This document shows, piece by piece, positions 22,072 through 33,849 of a DNA stretch of 64,000 bases; the first letter of the stretch is position 1, and each line of letters begins with the position of its first letter. This DNA is from Vandiemenella viatica (taxonomy: Eukaryota; Arthropoda; Insecta; Orthoptera; Morabidae). Location of the stretch: positions 218,901,473 to 218,965,472 of the forward strand of contig JARYHS010011408.1 in NCBI GenBank assembly GCA_031002005.1. The letters are read 5' to 3'. Position numbers and translations under genes: made by a program. The notes under the pieces are model-generated. The model had not been told where the DNA came from and did not search any database. It worked only from the letters and a program-made list of their open reading frames with translations.

Positions 22072-22700
22072 TCTTTTTTTTTTTTTTTTTTTTTTTTTGC
22101 TGTAATCACTTTTTCGACTGGTTTGGTGGAATCATACATCCCTTCCAACTTGCGCTAACCACATCTCAACATACCCCTTACAACCAACGACATCACTTAT
22201 CTACTAAATATATTCTAATCTCTGTCTTCCTCTATAGTTCTTAACTTCGACCGTTCCTTTACTAACAAATTAACCAATCCTAAATGTCTTAAAATGTAAC
22301 CCACCATCGTATTCTTTATCCGTCACTTAATTTTCGGCATCCGTCTACAGCAACACATTTCAAATGATACAATTTTCTTTCTTTCTGGTATTCAAGAGTT
22401 GTGCTCCACATACAGAGTCTTAAAAAGTTATTTCTTAGTACTAGATCAATATTTGAAACTAAACGATTTCCCTTTTTCAAGAAAACTTTTTTCGTTGCTG
22501 TTATTGTACATTTAACATGATTCCTGCTTCGGCCAGCAGTTGTACTTCTACTTTCTGAGTACTCAATTTAATTACTTTTTCTGTTGCATCCGATCCTATT
22601 TTTATATTTAATCAACTATTTTTGCTATTATTTTTTCTACATTTCATCACTTTCTAACACTGTCACATGGTCGGCAATATACCAGCCTAACATTTGAGTA
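22072..22700 (-). pseudogene. LINE 3' fragment with poly(A) tail (minus strand)
   Basis: The T-run at 22072-22098 is the poly(A) tail of a minus-strand insertion. Upstream of it on that strand, broken frames read KNYFLRLCMWSTTLEYQK (compare the YGSETWTL region of LINE reverse transcriptases) and later MSLVVRGMLRCG, resembling the end of such ORFs. Multiple stops mark it as dead; the clade is uncertain. Confidence 0.5.
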
Positions 22701-24404
22701 GATAACCAATTCACAAAATATATTCATACTGCTTACAAGTAAATGTTTGGCAAACCAGAATGTCTCCAAACTTGTGGTTAAAACGTATCATTTAGGGACC
22801 AACCTGTCAGTGGAAGACAGGAAGTTAACTATAGATATGCTTTCGCAAGGTATCTGTTGAGTGATTCCGATGCGTGAGTCAGGAGTGGCTCCACAGTTTG
22901 GGGATGGTCTGGACACCCGAATGCCGAGCGGGCCTCTTCCTGCTCGGCATTCCGCTGCGTGCAGCTGACTGTTCTGTATTCGATTCGAACCGTCGGCTGT
23001 CGTCTGAGCTGGCACACTCTACGACCCGCAAAGGGAGCCGTCTGGGAGCGACAAACGACACAAATCAAAGTCGCATTGTCTGCTTGCTACGATTTCCACC
23101 CCAAGAAATGTGATAATTCGAAACGTATGTTAGACCATACAGAGCGAACACAAATATTATGTTCCACATAACATAAAGATTCAATGCTACTATCATCCAC
23201 TAAGATAACGATTATAGTATTCACCATGACGGAACCTGAACCCGGAGCAGATATAATTTTTTTGCCATTCTGACAATGTTCGCAATGTTCACAAGAGGCT
23301 GAAAAAATCCTGAGGGTTCTAATAAAAATAACCCCAAGAAGGCAAGCGATCAGTTGGAAATATTTAATGGAGCTGAGTTTGCTCAACTATACACAGAACA
23401 TATTGCTGATAGTATTAAGAAATTGGTTTAAAACTTTCCGCAATTTTTACAACTGAAATCGTATTTTTTTGGAGGTTTTGTAAGGTGTTGGGGTGAGTTC
23501 CGCTAAATTCGTAGCCACAGATTCTCAATAATAAACAAATAATGGTACACATTCTAATAGAGAGCGAATAAATAAATACATTCCTTCGATATAAAGCAGA
23601 ATGTTTCGCATCATTCTCGATATCCTGAAATTATACCTGTATCACAAACAGGCCGAAGAACAAATTGTTGATACTGGTAGCTTCATCGACTTTGGATCGT
23701 TTTATTTGTCACACCAAGTCTTGCTCAATTCAAAATGTTGGGGAGAGTTAAAAATTCGTATTTATAATTAGTTAGATACTGTGGTATTTTTAATGATTGT
23801 GCTGTTATCTTATAATGTGCCTAATAAAAACTAAGAAAACTGGATCACGCAATAATTAATTGAAAGAAATCCTTATGTAACGGCGAGATATAGTATTATA
23901 GCCTTAAAAATTCTTCGCCTAAAAATTTGATGCCGATCATAACTAATTTATTTCCTAGTGTTAAATTTATTTACATAATAGACACGAAAAACTGTTACTT
24001 TTTTGTAAAGAGTGATGGTCAGCAAACTTTCATGAATTGCTATGTTCCTTATTTTGCTTCACTGTCAATAGCTAAGGCCGAGAAATTTTTAAAACATCTT
24101 CGTATGTTATCGTCTCTAAGCAACAATAATGATGTATATTTGACGGAGCTCCAGATAACAATCGGCTTTGCCTGGAGTTATTTTCTAGAAAAATCTTATC
24201 TGGCATGGATCGTATGTATCTTCCCTATCCTATATTTCTGCAAAGGTTCGTTGTGTGTGAACTACTCAGGGATCACTCCACGTATCCCCAAATACACTAA
24301 TCACAATTTGAAAGATCCACCTAACATGAAACTGGACCTGCACATAATTTAGATCGTAGTTAGAGATAATTCTAATTAGTACTTTTAATTTTGAAGCTTG
24401 TAAC
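22701..24404. other. No gene recognised; perfect hairpin at 22919-22952
   Basis: GAATGCCGAGC and GCTCGGCATTC form an 11-bp perfect stem with a 12-base loop inside a locally GC-rich patch (22870-23060). The plus open frame 23927-24352 (141 aa) is hydrophobic and Leu/Ile-rich but matches nothing I know. It directly precedes a LINE fragment. Confidence 0.4.
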
Positions 24405-24950
24405 ACTCATAATAGAAGGTAGACTCTCGTGCGTCAACTTTTGGACTACTGTTGTATCGTATGGGATTCGTATTGCAAGTGATTGATAGTTTAGAGAAAG
24501 TGTAGGAAACAGCCATTCAAATTGTGACTGCTTGCCACAGCCCTTACGAAAGTGTCATAAGTTTAGATTGGGCTGGGAATATCTAGCAGACGACATGTTT
24601 AGTTTGCATTTTTTTAGTCTGATTGCTTTACGCCTCGTCGAAATTGTGGTCTTTAGATTCGGGAAAGGACTAGGGACAAGGAACAGGAAGGTATTCGGCC
24701 TTGGACTTTTGAAGGAAGCATTGAATTTATTGGCGAACATCCACTTTCGTTTACTAATGCGATGAAATACTTCGTTCACCAACCTGTTTGGGTTGCAATG
24801 ACAGGTGACAAGATTAGAAAAACATGGTTCCGTACTGATGCTTAAATGAATTAATTATTCTCTAATGTCATTCGGGATTGGAATTCACGGAGTATAGATT
24901 AGTTTTGGTACAAAGCACCCTCTGCCAGCCACAATTCGAGTAGATCCCTC
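24405..24950 (+). pseudogene. CR1/Jockey-group LINE 3' fragment, split by a SINE
   Basis: Aligns with the 3' end of the LINE at 44985-46587: QLLDYCCIVWDS-like, then ACHSPYESV, then AMKYFVHQPVW, and the shared 3' UTR phrase AAAGCACCCTCTGCCAGCCA. It is much more decayed than that copy. A minus-strand SINE-1 fragment interrupts it at 24628-24725, so this LINE is the older of the two insertions. Confidence 0.8.
24628..24725 (-). repeat. SINE-1 fragment nested in LINE
   Basis: The reverse complement has TTCAAAAGTCCAAGGCCGAA, TTCCTGTTCCTTGTCCCTAG and GAGGCGTAAAGC, as in the 3' half of SINE-1. LINE sequence resumes immediately on both sides. Confidence 0.65.
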
Positions 24951-25446
24951 GGGTTGCTCACGAAATTAAGATAGTTACGGATCAGATACATATCTACTGG
25001 CATAAAACCAACGAAATCAGGTATTAAATGTGTGTAAAGTGTGGGACTCGAAGCGAACAGTACCTGTCGAGACAACGTTCGCTCTCGTTGACGTGGGAGT
25101 TGTCGTAGGCTGTACCTGCCGGCACGTGGGTCGCCCGTCACGAGATGTCATCTCCTCTCGCCTTCATGCATAAATGTATCCCACAGACAGTAATTTGGGC
25201 TAAGCCCACGCGGCGGCAACGACTAGAGGTTCTTACACCACCCGCGGAGAACGACTCTGATCATCCTAATAGGCCGGCAATAACTCAAACAGAGCGCTAA
25301 TTGGCCAGAATGCTATGCCCACTCCAAGGCTGCTCTTCTGCAGACCCACGTCTCAGCGTTTGGTTAACTACACCGCCTGGATATGCTCACAGCTCGCCGA
25401 CAATACTCAAAGCTAATGTAAAGTTAAATATCTCTCTATGGGTTTG
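24951..25446. other. No gene recognised
   Basis: Moderate G+C, no repeat ends; the minus open frame at 24899-25141 overlaps the LINE tail and is not convincing. Confidence 0.4.
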
Positions 25447-25842
25447 GGGGTCGTCCATAAATTACGTGAGGTGAAATAAGGGGGGGAGGTGAATCCGGCG
25501 AAAACTCACTAAATCTCACCAAGGGGAAAAGGAGGGGTGGGGGGGGGGGTCAACGGAAATCTCATGTGAGGTATTTGAATTTTTTTTTGAACTGTAGAGC
25601 TAAAAAAGAAAAAGGTCGACAAATGACGCGAAAGTCGAATTTAGGGGGTATTTTGTCGAAATGTGGGGTGTAACCGACTTTGGAAGGGTGAGACCTAAAA
25701 AAAAGTCTCAAAAAGTTGCGAGGGCGATTTCTGTGTGTGTGTGGGGGGGGGGGGGGGTCGGACCAGATCTCATTAAGTCTCACCAGAGGGGGGGGGGGGA
25801 CGGAAATCCGGAAAAACACCTCATGTTAATTATGGTTACCCC
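25447..25842. mobile_element. G-rich TIR element (MITE)
   Basis: The left end GGGTCGTCCATAAATTACGT, then GAGGTG, pairs imperfectly with the complement of the right end (GGGTAACCATAATTAACATG, then AGGTG). TTTG flanks both sides (25443-25446, 25843-25846). The body holds several G-runs of 8-17 bases near 25540, 25742 and 25788. No transposase is present. A phrase like GTCGTCCATAAATTACGT recurs, as I recall, in MITEs of many arthropods; the superfamily is not certain. Confidence 0.6.
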
Positions 25843-26017
25843 TTTGACACGTACAAGATGAGGTATTTAAAAACGTCATTTCGCTGGTAGTGTTAGGTAA
25901 TATCAGTGCCCCTGTAGAGTACCCAAACTCCACATACTTAAATCTTATGCCTCCTTATTCCTATGGAATACTGTTTCTACCAGTCGACGCACCGAGTAGT
26001 TTTGAGACGCTGAAATT

Positions 26018-26216
26018 TTTTTTATGGCTTAACATCTCGTCAACATCGAGGTCATTAGTGGCGGAAAAGGACTGGGAGGAAGGAACGGTAAGGAATTCGG
26101 CCATGGTCTTTTCACACATTCGCCTGGAGTGATGGAAATCCAAAAGCTGTATGGCCGCATGGGTATACAAACTAGCATCCTCCCGACTGCGAGGCCAGAA
26201 TGTTACCACTCCCACC
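26018..26216 (-). repeat. SINE-1 copy, near full length
   Basis: The reverse complement runs from a tRNA-like head (GTGGTAACATTCTGGCCTCG, CAGTCGGGAGGATG) through CCATGGCCGAATTCC to GACGAGATGTTAAGCCATAA and an A-run. The B box is damaged. Confidence 0.75.
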
Positions 26217-26289
26217 AAGCTCCGAGCCTTCAAAACCATCGTTCCGTTGACCACTAGAAATGGTGTTACATCTGGAGAAAACAGCTGTC

Positions 26290-26345
26290 GTTTTCTCAGA
26301 GTGGAATGCGTCTGAAAATCCATGAAAACTTCATTGCAACCACTC
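26290..26345. repeat. Fold-back family D terminus
   Basis: CCATGAAAACTTCATTGCAA, then CCACTCGCCGG, closely matches the right end near 50200-50230 (CTATGAGGACTTCACTGCAA, TCATTCGCCGA). Only one end is recognisable here. Confidence 0.5.
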
Positions 26346-29300
26346 GCCGGAAAAATTGTTTATACGTAAGAAGAAAATTGTCATAAAAGCAACTGCTGAA
26401 TGCAAATTAAGGAAACCAAGCAGCGGGATGTTACAAGATTTTGAGACGCGGTTAATAAGAAACTAGTATGGTTAAAATCAACAAAAACAGTTTCCAACTA
26501 CTGGCTGAGTCTGCTTTGTGCACAATCCTCTCCATTTTCTTCTTTCTTTCCACCACCTGATTGTCAACACCTTGGTTCAGTCCTCTCCTCCACTCCTCCC
26601 AGTCTTGGTTGTCCTCTGGTTTGTCTACCATGAATGTTCATTTCATGGATTTTCCCCGGGATTTTCTGCTCTTCCACTTCTCTATCCTATCCTATCTCTA
26701 TCATTTCCTGTATGTATTCCTCTTTTATTTTGTGTCTAATCGTTTCATTCCTCCTCCTGTCCATTCTCGTATCACCCATTCTGCTTCTCATAATTTTAAT
26801 TTCGCTTACTTATATCTTGTTAGTGTCCCGCTTCCTCACTGTCCAGAATATGGTTTAGAATAGATGACCGTTATTAAAACTTGCCGTGGATGATGATGTA
26901 ATGTATAGTACAGTATTGAAGAAAAGGAATCAAAGTATGGAGTTGGTGTTGTTGGATGTAGGTGAGAATCAGAACGCCGCGTAGCACCATGGCGTCGTGA
27001 GCGAGATCTCCGTGAGGCGATAGCGCGACGCCCGCAGCGTCTGTTGTCAATTAGCGTCGCGCCAGGTGATGGACGGCAGGCGCCGGCGTCCAGTCGGGGT
27101 CAGAGGTGAAGCCTGTCGCGGTTCGTTCACCCCGCCCAGGTATTCGCAAGGAAATCAACGATTGGAACACATGGCACTCTGAACCCACGAGTCCCGAGTT
27201 TGCGGAGTGATTTAATGGGGTAAATGAGGCGGCTCCTTGACGGATCACCAAATACATACTGCTTGACATACTTTCACTCGAGGCATCGCATTAGTGTTAG
27301 TGCCACGGACAAATCGACAGAACTATTGTTGTTGAGTTTTATAGTCGCAGCTACTTTTGTGTCTGGGCAAACAATAAGATAAGAAGAAGCTTCAGTTTGG
27401 ATTCCACATATCAGGCCAACAATGGGTAAATAATCGGTTGTTGTATAAGAAGTGCTCGAAAGCTCTATTGAGTTGAACATGAGAATTAATGACTCTACTA
27501 ATCGTCATAGATCAAGATGCTAATATTTCCTTTTTCCGACATGTGTTTAATTAAAATAGTTTTGAACGACGCTGTTGGAAACGTGAATGCTTTTTGCTCC
27601 TCAAGTTCACGTCATAATGGTGGTTTCAACTTAGTTTTTGACATTTATCCTGGTAAATACAGCTTTCGAAGTCATTGCCTGTCTATACAATACACATTTT
27701 CACTATCAAACTACGCTAAAAACTATATCACATTCCTCACAGATGTCGAAAACCGCTTTTCATTCGTCATATATCGCCTTTCTGAGAATGTGTACCAGTA
27801 CATTTTCATGCTTTCATGTTTCTTGCAATACTCATAACAGGGATTTGCGTAGAATGTATTATTTTACTTACGGAATTATTTTAAAATTCAGGGCGAGTGC
27901 ATGTTTGAAAACTATTCTTCTCGTTAATTCCATCCATACCATGCTGACTTTATTTTTATTTTTTTTGACGGTTGACATCATAAACAATAATATCATATCT
28001 CCTGTCTTTGATTAATATCTGTCCATAAATCAACTGAGCCAATGGCTATAAAATGACATCCAACGATTGTTGTCAAAGGTTTATGAAGTTTTTTGCTATT
28101 CGCAATATGAACAGCGCCCTTCTAATTCAGTTTTAAATCTAGTGTTTAAGGGTGTTGTTAAGTAACTACAAATGAATCAACGAACGCAAAAAAAAAAAAA
28201 AAAAAAAAAAAAAATTAGACACTTCATTACTCAGGTAAAGCTTAAGGACAAAGAATCATTATGTCAAGATTTGCTGAGCATATTGTTGTAGCATAAAAAT
28301 TACTTTGTGGCGTGTATTAAGCATTGAAAAGAATAAAATAATTTATAAAACAATAGGTCATAAATTGCAGCAAAAACGACAACGCTAACAAAAAAAAATA
28401 TTAAAGGTGAAAAAAAAAAAGAAATAGCTGGAAGAACATTATTTTATTCAGGAAGTAAACTCAGAACCTGACGGTCGAAGGTGGTATAGTATAAAAAACA
28501 CGTTATAACTTCTAAAAAGAACTTTCTTCAGAAAGAGAAACATTTTAGGATTGGGCACTGTCGTAGTACACAGTATGAACTTGGCTGGAGCGCCGCTTTA
28601 TTCTAGTGGCGTTATCACGAAAATGAATACGGAGTTAAGTCTTCACCAGTTAAACCGGAAAGACTCGATTGATGTAACGTAAAGGTGTTCCGCAAGAAGA
28701 TAATATTAGCTGTTTAGCGCATAAACTTTCCAGAAATAGCACTGTAAAGTGTGAACGTTGGTCACTTGAGGAAGAGATCATGAAAAAATTTAGTCTCGAT
28801 GATGTTGAAAATGAAGTTGATTGTAAAAATTACAAAATCGACACTTCAAATTATTAGTGAAAAAAGAAGTTTCTTTAAGAATCTCACATAAAGACACAGA
28901 ATGCTGACTGAGACATGAGAATTTGATTCATTCGTTGCTAGGGGAATGAGCAGAAGGGTAGTAGTGTACAGGAAGGTAGAGAATTTGAAGCAGGTGGTTG
29001 AGGATATTGGTTGCAGTGGGTGAGAGTTGATTAAGAGATTATCACAGGGCACGAAGAGGGGTAACATCTTCACATCAGTTGAGAGACTGGTTACAGAATT
29101 GGAAGCTTCTCGGGTTTGACTACATTACATCGGCAGCGTGGGTTATCCGCCGTTGCTCAAGACAGATATGTTTTACCTGTTAAAACAAAGTACTTCTTTT
29201 GTTAGCTTCCCGATTTATTTCCGGTGGGTGTTTATTCGAATACACCTGACTGCGGTTGGTGCCACTGATGAGGTTGGTGTCGCGTCGACATCCGGGTCAT

Positions 29301-29651
29301 TAGCCTACTTGAAATATAAATAGACTCTATTTTCTGTAAGGAATTCCCTCGAGCATACCTGAACGCTCTGATCTGTAGAGTGGCTGAACGAGTGTTGGTC
29401 GGTATATTTGGCGCTTCCCGATCCAGCCCCATAAATCGTGTTGGAGATTTGAGCGACGCCAGAGCACTCAGACAGTTATCGGGTGGAGCGTCCAGACTTG
29501 ACTTCATCAGCGAGCGTGTCTGCGGACATCGGCAACGCTCCCGTATCGATCCTCCGAGCTCTTTGCCCAACACACATTGTCTTGTCACCATCTAGATTAC
29601 TAACAATCGTATTAAAGGAAATAACGGTTGCTGCATTTCCATAAATAACAT
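26346..29651. other. No gene recognised
   Basis: 26520-26850 is pyrimidine-rich. 26970-27240 is GC-rich with CpGs but no exon could be defined. Poly(A) at 28190-28214 is not clearly attached to an element. 28840-29110 is purine-rich on the plus strand and 29220-29600 has balanced composition; neither contains a motif I can name. Confidence 0.4.
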
Positions 29652-29785
29652 TAAGGCTGCGTTTACACGATGCGATTTGATTGGAACGACAATTGGCTTG
29701 AACGTCGGTGGTTGGGGGAAAAAGAGTGAACTAACATGCTAGTAATGATTTGAAGACAGTCCGCTGTCAGGACAGATCTCTAGTC

Positions 29786-30051
29786 CAGTGGTTCCTAAGT
29801 GGTGGTTCGCGGAACCCTGAGGTTCGGTGGAAGGGTCACAAGGGTTCCGTTTTCCGTCCAAGAATTAAATAATATGTTCGTTGGAAAGTGTCATAACCGC
29901 CCTGTGAGAAGGCTATCATGGTTCTGCTTCTGTCTGTGATGACGTACCGATGCGAGACTGGTTTTTTAGCTTGCGCTTATAAAAATTGAGATCCGCCAAG
30001 AAATGTATGATCAATTAGGGTCCGTGGCCAAAAGAAAACTGGGAACCGCTG
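29786..30051. mobile_element. Non-autonomous hAT element nested in Harbinger
   Basis: Ends CAGTGGTTCCTAAGTGGTGG and CTGGGAACCGCTG, with a perfect 8-bp duplication CTCTAGTC at 29778-29785 and 30052-30059. CAGTGGTT..AACC..CTG termini are typical of hAT. The 266-bp body has no coding capacity. It sits within the Harbinger-type element, so it is the younger insertion. Confidence 0.93.
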
Positions 30052-30278
30052 CTCTAGTCCTGAAAGAATGTCCATATTAGGAAAAGGAATTAACATAGTA
30101 GCTAATTTGTTAATTATAATGTTAAATGATAAACGAATAACAAAATAAAACGTATAAAATGGTTAAAAGAGTGGATATCAAACAGAAACGCTTTAGATGC
30201 CTCAGCGACTTTTTAAAAAAAATGAAGTTGCAACTGAAGATTTAGAGAATCACAGAAATCATTTAAGACTAGCTGATC

Positions 30279-30524
30279 TCAAGTTGAACAACTGCTGTGA
30301 AATATTTCTGCCGATACATAAAAAATGACACCGTTTTGAGGCAATTTTTTAACAGAAGCATCTCTAGAATCCTTGTTTTTATAATTTTTACTCTTCAAAT
30401 TCCATAGAATTTCTTCCCTTTCATGCAGTTCTAAAGATTTTAATGCCTCTGCTTCAATCCGCTTACGCGACTTGTTAGTTGCCGCCATCTTCTTTGTTGA
30501 ACTCGCATGCCAGAAGTTGATCAT
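30279..30524 (-). CDS. MADF-like protein fragment of the Harbinger element
   Basis: An 81-codon open frame. Its central part (HEREEILWNLKSKNYKNKDS, then RDASVKKL) resembles the first half of MADF domains, DNA-binding modules of the Myb/SANT fold (pattern V..RE.LWN..HK.YK.....R...W..I). The sequence leading in (MAATNKSRKRIEAEALKSLE) is basic and acidic but unassigned. The domain is cut after about 35 residues, before its last helix, so the product is probably non-functional. It lies inside the TIRs, which makes a transposon origin more likely than a host gene. Confidence 0.5.
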   Translation of the reverse strand: MINFWHASSTKKMAATNKSRKRIEAEALKSLELHEREEILWNLKSKNYKNKDSRDASVKKLPQNGVIFYVSAEIFHSSCST

Positions 30525-30653
30525 TAACGGAGTGCACTATCCGCAGTCAACTGACTCTTGAACCTGTTGACACGAGGAGAGTGACAATCAAGTGCAACGC
30601 GCGCATCCAAGACACTCGTTCCAGCCAACTCGCATCGTATGAACGCTCCCTAA

Positions 30654-31150
30654 CTTACATTTGTTTTCGTCGTGATGTTCTGTTGGTGGTATGTTTATTT
30701 TTAAATTCAACACACAATAGATATTTTTCTCGTGAAAGAAAAATTGGTTAAGTATTAATTGAAGATACTACCGCTGTTAATGACTATACGTGTTTCTTTA
30801 GCCAGATAGCCTGGAGAAACAAATATTTTTAATAACTTAACAATTAATTTAGGTATACAAGAGAAACTTCTACTAATTGCTAAATTTTTTGAATGCAAAG
30901 TTGTTGCAGGCTATGTTGTTTCCTGCGGTTACTTAGTTAATTAATTGTTTATAGGTAACACTAGCGTAACTGTTTCTTCTTTATTTTACTTATTGTAGTT
31001 TTTGTTTTTATGCTATGTGGTATAGGTGTGCAATATAGATCGTTCGTTTTCATTTGCAATCAAAAACTCGAAAATGACTTCATTTGCCCACTCCGTATTA
31101 ATCACGCTCAAGTCAACAACACTACAGTCGGAAATGAAATAAGTGACACT
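30654..31150. other. No gene recognised
   Basis: AT-rich sequence between the Harbinger element and the CpG-rich island; no repeat ends or motifs. Confidence 0.4.
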
Positions 31151-31159
31151 TTCACCTGC

Positions 31160-31660
31160 ACAAAGGACGGTGCACACCTGTGTTGTACGTCCCACTGCTC
31201 TGCTGGCTACCTGCGCGCGCCTTTGAAGTGATGGACTGGCGACGGATCGAGGCGCGCCACCACAGGCCAGCACAGGCCGCTGGTGCGAGTTGGCCCGCCC
31301 CGGCCCGTGAAATCACGGGCAGTGGCAAGACGTATTGACTGTAGCTTTGTTTGGGAACGCGCTGCAAGCGAGCCGGTGGCGATAGCAAGTGTCCGTACTG
31401 TGGGTGGGCGGCCGGGAGCACATGTCCTGGCGGTGTTGACTGAGTGTTGAGCTAGTGTTTACGGCACAGGCCCTCCTCTCCGACACGTGGTGCGCAGCTT
31501 CTGCCGGCCCCGACAAACACTGGCTGCCAAAAACGCGAACACCGCCCGCTTCCGGGTCCGCGACCACCAAGCAGAACTCTCGTCTTCCGAGCTACCGTAA
31601 GCCGAAATAGGAGTCCCGCCACAAACGAGTCCAACTCCTTCCTTCTTGAAGCCAACACGT
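31160..31660. promoter_or_regulatory. CpG-rich island, possible promoter
   Basis: About 500 bp with high G+C and frequent CpG (GCGCGCGCC, GGCGCGCC, GGCCCGCCCCGGCCCG, GGGCGGCCGGG), in sharp contrast to AT-rich surroundings. Overlapping minus-strand open frames occur, as expected by composition. No TIRs or repeat copies were found. It could be a promoter/first exon, perhaps even of the leftward FGFR-like gene, but no exon or core promoter can be demonstrated. Confidence 0.35.
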
Positions 31661-33845
31661 TGTTTGCATAGAACGTTGGTTGCTTTCATAGTTGCCAGCA
31701 TTAAGAATTTCGCGTAAAAATCGTCCTCAGTTTACGTTTCGTAGTTTTCTTACCCTCTCACCCTCTTCTCCTTGTCACAAGTAGTGAAATTCATGCGAAT
31801 TCTCCTTCCAACCTCTTCTCCCCTACTTCCCTCCACCCTTTCCCCTCAACCCTACCCCTGGCTTCTCTCCTCCAGCTACAATATTCTCCTCCCCCTCTGT
31901 TGCGACATCACAGATTTTAAACATAGAACTTGATTAAAACATAGTAGAAAAACAAATAATGTCTAGCAATGTAATCCTACAACAACGATCTAGAGAGCAG
32001 CTTAATTAATTTGAATGCAATCTGCGCTTCATAACTACATAATATGCACATCAACAAAAATATAGGCACAATTTTTTTGGCTCTACTGTATTTTTTATAT
32101 ATATGTGAAGTCATTAAACTTATGACGCCGATCCTTACCCTCCCCTTCCATCCTTCCCCTGTTACGTCATGTCAAAGGTCGTTTACTTTCCTCTTACCCC
32201 TTAACGTGTGGCAACATTTTTGTATTAAACTAATGTCTTTTACATTTCTCTGTGGGTTTCCATGGAATTCAGGAACAAGTCAGCATAAGAACTCCCATGC
32301 AATTAGAATTTAAGCTCCCTGATAAGAAACATGTTCCGTGAACGGTAACTATTCGATACTGCTTTGGAGTAATTAATCAGAGGTTCACATGATTTTGTGA
32401 TTTGAAAGACATAATTTTTTGAGATCTATTTTGTTACTTTCAAATCGTCTAGGGATAAAATCTTCAAACACTTATGTACCGACACTGTCTAAAATCAAAG
32501 GAGATAGGTTTCTGATTAATTATTACGGTCTAATAGTATGTATTCACCTTGTTTCAATAGTAGTTCTGCAATTAGGACTACAAAACTTGAAGCAAGGCCT
32601 ATGAAATTAAATGAACGATATGCTATTCAGTTTCAGGGAAAAAGATTTCGTAGATATATTTTTAAAGAACAATGCATGAGAAACAATAAAGTTCAGTGTC
32701 TGGTTGCAAGTAGGAAACATTCCAAATCTTGCTACGAAAAGTTCTGATTTTAAATCGGAAATTATTCGATTTTAAAAAGTCTTTACCTGTGATATTTACA
32801 GCATTTGACTGAAATCTGAGGCCAGCATAAAGAGAAATATGCCAAACGCAAAAAAAACGAAGAATAAACACATTTTTTATGATTTTCCCAACCGTTTTTT
32901 TTTTTTTTTTTCACTCGTGTTCTGTGACAAACGTTTCGATCACTACCTGTTCTCCTCTTAAGGACCTGCTGAATACACCCTTTGCACTTTGTAACAAATC
33001 TTGGATCGATTGTTTCTCTGAGAGATTATATGCTGCTTCAGAGATAATCCACATTACTTTCGCACTAAATGAAAAAGCTACTTTGGTTTGTTTGTGAATC
33101 GCGTTTGTCCACATACATTCGTTGGGGAAGGGGGAGTATGGACTCAGTAAAACATAGTATTGTGATATTGTGGAGAAAGAAAACAAAGTTTCTTTTCATA
33201 GAGGACAAATATCATTCATAATATCTCTGGAGCAGCATACAATCTTTGCTGAAAGGAAAACGATCAAAATTTCTTCCAACAAAAGTAAATAATTGCTCCA
33301 AACCACGGAAAAAAAGTAGAAGATGTAAATAAGGCTCGACAGTAAATCTAAAACTCAACAGATAAGCAAGAATTGATACATGAAGAGATTTAAGAATAGC
33401 TGTTCGATACGGACTGAAAGCAGTTCCTAATTTCAGTACCGTGGGAGAACAAGGTAGTAATATGACACTCTTTCCTTCCACCACCTGGCTATTTGTTGCC
33501 GGCTTGTCCACTGTTCTTGTCGTCCTAATGGCCTCGTGCGCACTGATGCAAAAACCAGCCGTCGCCGAGATGCGGCGCTTTCTCCGCTAGATTGTCTCCT
33601 GACGCAATAAACCTGCAACTCTGTACGCAAATCGCTTCGCTTTCTCACGGCCATATATAGCTGTCTGTGTCCGCTTGCCATAAACGTTAATTAGTTTACT
33701 TCATTGTGATCATCACATCACTTTCTCTCTGACACGTTAGTGCCCCTGCTGTTTTTATTACAGAATTTCACTGATCCTCATACACACGCTCCAAGTATAA
33801 AGACAGCCCGCCAGAAGTAAATAGTGACACAAAAAAAATAATTAA
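31661..33845. other. No gene recognised
   Basis: 31740-31900 is a pyrimidine tract (CTCACCCTCTTCTCC and similar). There is a T-run near 32890. 33430-33680 is somewhat GC-richer with a Ser/Arg-rich minus frame. No domain or repeat end was recognised. Confidence 0.4.
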
Positions 33846-33849
33846 TTAA

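Larger units (their letters stand above)
29655..30650 (-). mobile_element. PIF/Harbinger-type element carrying a MADF-like ORF
   Basis: The terminal repeats are GGCTGCGTTTACACGATGCG and (complement of the right end) GGGAGCGTTCATACGATGCG, followed inward by matching TGGAACGA blocks. The 3-bp duplication TAA lies at 29652-29654 and 30651-30653. Short TIRs with a 3-bp TWA duplication are the PIF/Harbinger pattern. These elements usually encode a DDE transposase plus a Myb/SANT- or MADF-like DNA-binding protein. Here only the second type of ORF remains and the transposase is absent. A hAT MITE is inserted at 29786-30051. Confidence 0.8.

Noticed and set aside
23927..24352. 141-codon open frame on the plus strand
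   Set aside because: Hydrophobic, no recognisable domain, no splice or promoter context, and it directly borders a decayed LINE; length is within chance for 64 kb in six frames.
25562..25861. Pro- and Gly-rich frames
   Set aside because: They are produced by G-runs inside the TIR element at 25447-25842.
26518..26863. Three overlapping Ser/Leu-rich frames
   Set aside because: All come from one pyrimidine-rich stretch read in three frames; this is composition, not coding.
31013..31701. Cluster of minus-strand frames as a coding exon
   Set aside because: Several frames are open at once because the DNA is GC-rich; no frame has a motif or clear splice borders. Kept only as a CpG-rich island.
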